Part shown: piece after piece, positions 58,916 through 64,000 of the stretch
How positions within the stretch are numbered: position 1 is the first letter of the stretch
Layout of the letters: each line of letters starts with the position of its first letter
From: Ancrocorticia sp.
Lineage (GTDB): Bacteria; Actinomycetota; Actinomycetes; Actinomycetales; Actinomycetaceae
Direction of reading: 5' to 3'
Length of the DNA stretch: 64,000 nt
Assembly: GCA_022648165.1 (NCBI GenBank)
Contig: JALCLX010000005.1
Span: 1 to 64,000 of the forward strand
Position numbers and translations under genes: made by a program
Notes under the pieces: model-generated
Seen by the model: only the letters and a program-made list of their open reading frames with translations
What the model was told of the DNA's origin: nothing
Databases searched by the model: none

Positions 58916-60637
58916 ATGACGCAGCAGCTGGGGCAAACAAGCGGTGTGGCAAAGAACGCGATTGATGCGTTTGAGAGGATCGTTGGACACGCGCATGTCC
59001 TGACCTCATCGCGCACCACCGCCCCGTTCTCGAAAGGCTATCGGTTCGGCGGAGGCGCGGTGTTCGCGGTTGTACGCCCCGGGACCCTGGTGGAGATGTG
59101 GCATGTGTTGCAGGTCGCCGTTGACAACGACCTAATCATCATCCCTCAGGCGTCAAACACCGGCCTGACTGGCGGCTCGGGGCCGGCCCCCGATCAGAGC
59201 TACGACCGTCCAGTTGTGATCGTCTCGACGCACCGTATTGATGAGGTTCACCTGATCAACGACGCACGCGAAGCGATCAGCCTGGCGGGCACGCCCCTCA
59301 CCCATCTCACTGACGTACTAGCACCCCACCACCGCGAGCCACACTCGGTGATCGGGTCCACGTCCATCGGAGCCTCAGTGGTCGGTGGAATCTCGAACAA
59401 CTCGGGCGGCAGCCAGATCCGCAAGGGCCCGGCGTTCACGCGAGAGTCCATTTTCGCCCGAGTCAACGAGCAGGGGACACTCGAGCTCGTCAATCACCTG
59501 GGTATCAACCTCGGCGGCGACCCCGTCGTAGCACTAGAACGTCTGCAGCGAGGAGACTGGGCGGCCGACGACGTGACGGCGCCGCCGGAAGACTCGGCAG
59601 AATCCGAGTACGCCCAGCGCCTGCGTCAGATTGAGCCCACGCCGGCGCGCTACAACGCGAACCCGGAATACCTCTTCGAGGCCTCCGGCTCAGCCGGCAA
59701 GATCGCGGTGTTCGCGGTCCGCACCCGCACCTTTCCGCAACAGCAGAATCCCACCATGTTCTACATCGGCACGAACAATCCGCGTGAGCTTGAGGCGATT
59801 CGCCGTGAGTTTCTTGCCGCCGATATGCCCCTGCCAATCTCGGGCGAATATATGGGCCGTAGCGCCTTTGATTTGGCCGCAAAATATGGCAAAGACACCT
59901 TTGTGGTGATGAAGTATGCGAGCCCCCGCCTACAGACACGTCTGTTTGCTTTCAAGACGTGGGTGAATGGTCTGTTCAGCAAGATTCCCGGCTTTGGTCC
60001 GACCTTCGCCGACAGTGCTTCTCAAATCCTCTTCAGCGTGTTGCCCGGGCAACTGCCCAAACGGATCGTCGAGTACCGCGACAGGTTCGAACATTACCTC
60101 CTGCTGACCGTGGGTGAACACGAAAAACTGGCAACCGTACAGTTGCTCTCCGAGTTCTTCGCGAAGCCGGAGAATACGGGCGACTTCTTCGAGACCACCC
60201 CGGATGAAGCCGAGGCGGCGTCACGCCACCGCTTTGGCGCGGCGAGCGCCGCAACCCGATACGAAGAGGTAAAACGCCGCAAGATTGCTGGCCTGGTTCC
60301 CATCGACGTGGCCCTGCGCCGAGACGAGTGGGACTGGCTTGAGGTGCTTCCACAGGAGATCTCCGATCAGCTCGTGGCGAGCGCATACTACGGCCACTTC
60401 TTCTGTCACGTCATGCATCAGGACTACCTGGCAAAGAAAGGCGTGGATCCCGAGCAACTCCATGAGCGTCTCGTGGAGCTACTTGAGGCCCGCGGCGCCA
60501 AGCTTCCTGCAGAACACAACTACGGCCGCTTGTACCCACTGCCGGACTCAATGATCAAGCACTTCAAAGAGCTCGACCCCACCAACACCTTCAACGCAGG
60601 CATCGGCGGCACCTCGACCCGCAAGAACTGGGCCTAG
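58916..60637 (+). CDS. dld: Quinone-dependent D-lactate dehydrogenase
   Basis: About 573 residues. The FAD PCMH domain (VFAVVRPGTLVEMWHVLQVAVDNDL, seen as FAVVRPGTLVEMW; IIPQASNTGLTGGSGP; VIGSTSIGASVVGGISNNSGGSQ) and the Dld C-terminal membrane-binding domain (SGEYMGRSAFDLAAKYGKDTF; HCHxxH-like GHFFCHVMHQDYL) are present. A peripheral membrane flavoenzyme oxidising D-lactate. ATG 58916 follows AAGGA; the ORF-track extension is not supported. Confidence 0.92.
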   Translation: MTQQLGQTSGVAKNAIDAFERIVGHAHVLTSSRTTAPFSKGYRFGGGAVFAVVRPGTLVEMWHVLQVAVDNDLIIIPQASNTGLTGGSGPAPDQSYDRPVVIVSTHRIDEVHLINDAREAISLAGTPLTHLTDVLAPHHREPHSVIGSTSIGASVVGGISNNSGGSQIRKGPAFTRESIFARVNEQGTLELVNHLGINLGGDPVVALERLQRGDWAADDVTAPPEDSAESEYAQRLRQIEPTPARYNANPEYLFEASGSAGKIAVFAVRTRTFPQQQNPTMFYIGTNNPRELEAIRREFLAADMPLPISGEYMGRSAFDLAAKYGKDTFVVMKYASPRLQTRLFAFKTWVNGLFSKIPGFGPTFADSASQILFSVLPGQLPKRIVEYRDRFEHYLLLTVGEHEKLATVQLLSEFFAKPENTGDFFETTPDEAEAASRHRFGAASAATRYEEVKRRKIAGLVPIDVALRRDEWDWLEVLPQEISDQLVASAYYGHFFCHVMHQDYLAKKGVDPEQLHERLVELLEARGAKLPAEHNYGRLYPLPDSMIKHFKELDPTNTFNAGIGGTSTRKNWA

Positions 60638-60730
60638 CTCATCGCGCACCGCACGTCGCGTCCTCCAGCGCCACCACGCCGGACTGAGGAACACTTGCCG
60701 CAACACAACTTGGACTCACCCACGTTCAGC

Positions 60731-60985
60731 TCAGTAGTGGTAGCGAGCTTGGAGGATCACGAGGTCGTCACCCTCAACGAGGTATACCAACCGGTGCTCA
60801 TCAGTGATACGGCGTGACCATGCCCCCTGTGCACCATATTTCAGCTGCTCCGGTTTTCCCATACCCGCGAATGGCTCACGAAGGCAGGCGTCAATGAGCG
60901 TGTTGATTCGCTTAAGCACGCGGCGGTCGGTGGCCTGCCAGTGTCTGTAGTCCTCCCATGCGGACGAGTCCCAAACCAGCCGCAC
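60731..60985 (-). CDS. yoeB: YoeB-type RNase toxin
   Basis: 84 residues: LVWDSSAWEDYRHWQATDRRVLKRIN and the catalytic C-terminus SRRITDEHRLVYLVEGDDLVILQARYHY, i.e. WSRRITDEHRLVY and the final RYHY of YoeB. Ribosome-dependent mRNA interferase. Encoded directly after the antitoxin. Confidence 0.92.
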   Translation of the reverse strand: MRLVWDSSAWEDYRHWQATDRRVLKRINTLIDACLREPFAGMGKPEQLKYGAQGAWSRRITDEHRLVYLVEGDDLVILQARYHY

Positions 60986-61246
60986 TCAGGCGTCCTCGTC
61001 CGCACGGTCAAGGGCATGCGTCTCTACCTTCCCCGCGCGGGCACGCTCGTAAGCATCAAGCAGTCGCCGAGCATTCGCTGGTGAGCGGAACAGATAGGCC
61101 GTCTCTTGCCAGGCCGCATACTCGTCGGCGGGCATCAACACTGCGTTGCCCTTGCGGGAAACGATCTCGACGGCGTCACGGTCCTCGTTAATGCGCTCAA
61201 TGAGCGGGAACAGCGTCCTACGTGCCTCACTCGCACTGATAGACAT
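60986..61246 (-). CDS. yefM: YefM/Phd-type antitoxin
   Basis: About 86 residues: MSISASEARRTLFPLIERI, VSRKGNAVLMPADEYAAWQETAYL are the Phd/YefM signatures. Start 61246. It ends immediately before yoeB. Confidence 0.9.
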   Translation of the reverse strand: MSISASEARRTLFPLIERINEDRDAVEIVSRKGNAVLMPADEYAAWQETAYLFRSPANARRLLDAYERARAGKVETHALDRADEDA

Positions 61247-61270
61247 GATCACGATCCTCCCACACACTTA

Positions 61271-61291
61271 TGGTACGTGATTATGGTACCA
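61271..61291. promoter_or_regulatory. YefM operator
   Basis: TGGTAC-N9-GTACCA, with an ATGGTACC-like core repeated, 25 bp upstream of yefM. Such short GTAC-centred repeats are typical YefM sites. Confidence 0.5.
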
Positions 61292-61459
61292 CTCATGCGA
61301 CGATAGCCGAGGGGTCGGAGGTACTGCCCGCTACGTCACGCCCGATGAAGCTGCGCCGTGACGGAACGCGTCCACATTCCAGAAGAGATGTCTAACAATT
61401 TTGACACAAGGAAACAATTTGGTGGAGCAACACCATCCCAAACCACATGGAGGTCACTC

Positions 61460-61750
61460 ATGAAGATGGATGAAATGGAACATCAGATACGCATGACATG
61501 AGTGAAATGGGTCTAGTTCTTCCTTGTACTCGCATTAGGCACCTGGACAATCGTCGATAAAATCACCACCGGATACCTCTCCATGGCCGGAATGCTTCTG
61601 ATCAGCCAATTCCTTATTTACGAATTCGTCGTCGCTTACGAAAAGCACACACGAGGCGACGAACGCGGTGGTTCCACTGTGCTATTCGCTACCGTTGTTG
61701 GCATCGCCGTTCTAGCGTTCGGGGCCGCAGCTTGGTTGCTCACCCGTTAG
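61460..61750 (+). pseudogene. Small membrane protein gene with two in-frame stops, partner of the XRE gene
   Basis: A 96-codon frame has TGA at 61499 and TAG at 61514 near its start but otherwise codes a plausible two- to three-helix membrane protein (LVLALGTWTIVDKITTGY; AGMLLISQFLIYEFVVAY; VVGIAVLAFGAAAWLL), ending 15 bp before the XRE gene. AATGGAGG lies upstream of the ATG. Either inactivated, or translated from an internal start. Confidence 0.65.
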
Positions 61751-61765
61751 GACGAACTTCCGGCA

Positions 61766-61969
61766 ATGAAGAACCGCATTAAGGAACTCCGTCAATCCGC
61801 TGGACCCAGCCAACTCAGATTAGCTGAGATCATAGGCGTTACCCGCCAAACCATCAACGCCATCGAAAACAACAAATACGACCCCACGCTTGCTTTAGCG
61901 TTTGCCTTGGGAGAAGCACTGGGCGTCTCCGTCGACTCTCTTTTCGACCCGGACAACACACGCCTGTAG
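61766..61969 (+). CDS. Small XRE-family regulator
   Basis: 67 residues: MKNRIKELRQSAGPSQLRLAEIIGVTRQTINAIENNKYDP, i.e. IGVTRQTINAIENNKYDPTL, the membrane-protein-linked XRE type. The usual SQ-E-LA helix is slightly altered (PSQLRLAEI). It pairs with the broken membrane gene upstream. Confidence 0.88.
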   Translation: MKNRIKELRQSAGPSQLRLAEIIGVTRQTINAIENNKYDPTLALAFALGEALGVSVDSLFDPDNTRL

Positions 61970-62003
61970 CTCTGGCGCTGCAGCCCCATAATGTGCGCTC
62001 CTG

Positions 62004-62417
62004 CTAGCGTGCCGCTGGCACATCGGCTGTGCCAAGGAGAGGGCCCGTTCTCTCCACAAAAAGAAAAACACCAATGGCAACAACGCTTGGCCCCCACAGC
62101 GCGCCCGCATCGAAAAGCGCCCACTCCACCAGGAATAGGCACAGTACGATCGCCACAAAACCGGCTAAGCGGAGAATGTGTTTCACGCTCCGCGGCGCAT
62201 GACGTACCGAGTTGGCGCCCATCATTCGCCGCAGCACAGCCACTTCACCGCCGAGAAGGGCGACGACGGCAATCGTCTGCACGAAGGGGCCGACGGGAAG
62301 AAAGCTGAGGTAAGGAGTGAGGCACATTGCCCCCATAAAGAGAGCCGCAACGGTCCAGTAGTACATAGGCACAGTTTCGGTTCGTTCTCTATTCGGCACG
62401 GAAATGTGAGCGGCCAT
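62004..62417 (-). CDS. Hypothetical four-helix membrane protein
   Basis: 137 residues with four hydrophobic segments (WTVAALFMGAMCLTPYL; FVQTIAVVALLGGEVAVL; LAGFVAIVLCLFLVEWAL; VVAIGVFLFVERTG). GGAGG lies 14 bp upstream of the ATG; M18 is an alternative start. Not recognised; function unknown. Confidence 0.55.
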   Translation of the reverse strand: MAAHISVPNRERTETVPMYYWTVAALFMGAMCLTPYLSFLPVGPFVQTIAVVALLGGEVAVLRRMMGANSVRHAPRSVKHILRLAGFVAIVLCLFLVEWALFDAGALWGPSVVAIGVFLFVERTGPLLGTADVPAAR

Positions 62418-62791
62418 ACATCCATGCTACTCGCCTCCGGATACTCCCGAAAGGCAAAAACCTCCCTAGTAAACGAAGTGATCCCATCAGCGCAGACAAT
62501 TCTGAGACGGACAATCGAAGGTGGTCCCAGTAGACGTGTACACCCCCGCCTCACATTTACTCACCACACTCATGATCACACGTTAAGACGGAACTTGACC
62601 GAGTTCCGGGTGTTGTGAAGGTCAGTGAGTAGCGTGAGCAGATATGGGCGACGAATCATGCCGACCGTTCCGACCCGCACCGTCATGAAGGTCGCGAGCG
62701 CATCGGAATCGATCGGCCTATCCGAGTGCGTTTCGCACAGACTTGTCAGGACTCGACGACTGCGAGACCCGTGTCTGTCCGATGAAATCGT
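62418..62791. other. Gap with a possible coding remnant
   Basis: 374 bp without an intact gene. On the minus strand 62576-62760 is open in one frame with coding-like third positions (LTSLCETHSDRPIDSDALA; FMTVRVGTVGMIRRPYLL; LTDLHNTRNSVKFRLNV then TGA) but without a start. It looks like the C-terminal end of a lost gene. The rest shows nothing. Confidence 0.35.
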
Positions 62792-63094
62792 TCACGCGAC
62801 TTGAAGTGGAGCGATCTCCGCGATCTGCTCCCCTGCCACGTCCTCCGCACGGTCGAGCTCGTAATGGCTCTGCAAGTTGAGCCAGAACTCCGCCGATGTA
62901 CCAAAGTATTTCGCGAGACGCAGAGCGGTGTCAGCCGTGATCCCTCGTTTGCCGTGCACGATCTCGTTGATCCTGCGCGGGGGAACTCCGATCGAGACCG
63001 CGAGCTTGTTCTGCGTGATACCAAAACCCTCGATGAAGTCCTCCATGAGAACCTCACCCGGGTGGATCGGCTCGATCTTGTCAATGGTAGTCAA
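62792..63094 (-). CDS. higA: HigA-type antitoxin
   Basis: About 100 residues: IEPIHPGEVLMEDFIEGFGITQNKLA, INEIVHGKRGITADTALRLAKYFGTSAEFWLNLQ (seen in ITADTALRLAKYFG) are HigA hallmarks. The likely start is a TTG at 63094 that overlaps the higB end. Confidence 0.9.
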   Translation of the reverse strand: MTTIDKIEPIHPGEVLMEDFIEGFGITQNKLAVSIGVPPRRINEIVHGKRGITADTALRLAKYFGTSAEFWLNLQSHYELDRAEDVAGEQIAEIAPLQVA

Positions 63095-63374
63095 CGATCT
63101 CCACCTCCTCCGGTCCAGCGTCCGTCCACACGAAACAGATCCGCCACTGGTCGTTGATCCTGATGCTGTATTGTCCGGCTCGGTCACCCTTGAGCGGTTC
63201 GAGCCGGTTACCGGGAGGAACACGAAGGTCGTCGAGTACCACCGCGGATCCCACCTGCCGAAGCTTGCGCAGCGCCACCCGCTGGATCCGAGGATCTAGG
63301 GACTGTACCCGCTCACGACACCACAATCGCTCAGTGTCCTTGCTGCCGAACGATCTGATCACGGAACCCAGCAT
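63081..63374 (-). CDS. higB: HigB/RelE-type toxin
   Basis: About 97 residues: VIRSFGSKDTERLWCRERV, ALRKLRQVGSAVVLDDLRVPPGNRLEPL and QYSIRINDQWRICFVWTD with the catalytic-region basic residues of HigB. ATG 63374, or GTG 63362. Toxin-first order, as usual for higBA. Confidence 0.9.
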   Translation of the reverse strand: MLGSVIRSFGSKDTERLWCRERVQSLDPRIQRVALRKLRQVGSAVVLDDLRVPPGNRLEPLKGDRAGQYSIRINDQWRICFVWTDAGPEEVEIVDYH

Positions 63375-63396
63375 ATAACGCTTCCCGCCAATAACG

Positions 63397-64000
63397 CTAG
63401 ACGTTAAACCTAAACTCCACCACATCCCCGTCCTGCATAATGTACTCCTTGCCCTCCATGCGCACTTTGCCGTGCGCACGGGCTTCGGCTACAGAGCCGT
63501 ATTCCACGAGGTCATCGTAGGAGACGATTTCCGCCTTAATGAAGCCCTTCTCAAAATCGGTGTGGATCACGCCCGCGGCCTTCGGCGCCGTATCGCCCTT
63601 GTGAATGGTCCAGGCACGCGATTCCTTCTCACCTGCGGTAAGAAAGGTCTGCAGCCCTAACGTATCGAAGCCAACGCGGGCCAGCTTATCCAATCCTGAT
63701 TCGCTCTGGCCGGTGGCCTCCAGCATCTCTCGCGCCTCGCCTGGCTCAAGTTCAACCAGCTCGGATTCGAATTTCGCGTCCAAGAAGATGGCCTCTGCCG
63801 GTGCTACCGCGGCCCGCAGTTTTTCTTGCAAAGCGGTATCCGCCAGGCCGTCGTCGTCGGTATTAAAAACGTAAATGAACGGCTTAGTGGTCATCAACTG
63901 AAACTGCCGCAAAACATCCGGATCCAAGCCCGCACCCGGGGCCGCCGCTGAAAGCACCTTCCCGGCCTCCAAGAGTTCAAGCGCGGCTTGCGCGGTACTG
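63397..64000 (-). CDS. ychF: YchF GTPase/ATPase, C-terminal part (runs off the window)
   Basis: The visible ~200 residues hold part of the G domain (LMTTKPFIYVFNTDDD), the helical region and the C-terminal TGS domain (GFDTLGLQTFLTAGEKESRAWTI, GVIHTDFEKGFIKAEIVSYDDL, GKEYIMQDGDVVEFRFNV, each diagnostic of YchF/OLA1). A conserved ribosome-associated ATPase. The 5' part lies beyond base 64000. Confidence 0.95.
   Translation of the reverse strand, partial: STAQAALELLEAGKVLSAAAPGAGLDPDVLRQFQLMTTKPFIYVFNTDDDGLADTALQEKLRAAVAPAEAIFLDAKFESELVELEPGEAREMLEATGQSESGLDKLARVGFDTLGLQTFLTAGEKESRAWTIHKGDTAPKAAGVIHTDFEKGFIKAEIVSYDDLVEYGSVAEARAHGKVRMEGKEYIMQDGDVVEFRFNV

Overview
The window looks like chromosome of a mid-to-high GC actinobacterium, most likely a member of the Actinomycetaceae (Trueperella/Arcanobacterium/Schaalia-type). 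This rests on gene content and style: actinobacterial Glu-type amino-acid ABC genes, an LPxTG-anchored lamin-tail protein, an IdeR/DtxR-type box, ArsR/ArsD/ArsA of actinobacterial type, frequent GTG starts and many ATGA-coupled genes. No rRNA, tRNA or CRISPR array was found. The genus is inference.

Region 1 (1-8.55 kb) is a GC-rich arsenic-resistance island: truncated arsM, a TauE/SafE permease, a PatB/MalY-like C-S lyase, an MFS exporter, arsA, arsD and a divergent arsR. It is followed by an IS5-family element with a frameshifted transposase and the remnant of an IS1380-family element. A 127-bp IS1380 end is present as a direct repeat at both edges. It cuts off arsM on the left and marC on the right, so the island looks like a composite insertion into marC.

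Region 2 (8.6-27.9 kb) holds accessory transport and metabolism. It contains a polar amino-acid ABC transporter with an RpiR regulator and an aminotransferase; a GH3 glycosidase/MFS/TetR set; an NCS1 permease divergent from a purine nucleoside phosphorylase; arfB; an EmrB-type MFS; an MTH1187-type protein; def; an IdeR-controlled siderophore-interacting protein; and a large cell-wall-anchored lamin-tail protein.

Region 3 (28-37.6 kb) is a LacI-controlled sugar module: ABC binding protein, two permeases and a YicI-like GH31 alpha-xylosidase. Perfect palindromic operators lie before lacI and before the ABC operon. It is followed by a DUF2975/XRE pair, rpiB and a transaldolase.

Region 4 (37.7-47.9 kb) is the most interesting part. 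A SorC-type regulator, an EryI/DerI-like RpiB paralogue, an EryH/LerI-like TIM paralogue, an aquaglyceroporin, a glycerol-kinase homologue with altered substrate-pocket residues, a GlpA-like FAD/Fe-S dehydrogenase, a DeoR regulator, a divergent GpsA paralogue and a second FGGY kinase together suggest catabolism of a four-carbon polyol (erythritol or threitol type) to D-erythrose 4-phosphate. The transaldolase next door could consume that product.

Region 5 (48-64 kb) contains the AmmeMemoRadiSam genes (amrS plus a fused amrB-amrA), an intact NarL-type response regulator whose histidine kinase and ABC partner are deleted, two adjacent HNH nucleases, GrpB, a YtrA-like GntR/ABC operon, three toxin-antitoxin pairs (FitAB/VapBC, YefM-YoeB, HigBA), a D-lactate dehydrogenase and the 3' part of ychF. 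The same region carries two copies of a ~68-bp palindromic repeat and a seven-copy CCCCATG heptamer before a lipoprotein gene. Short tandem duplications that overlap or abut stop codons recur across the window.
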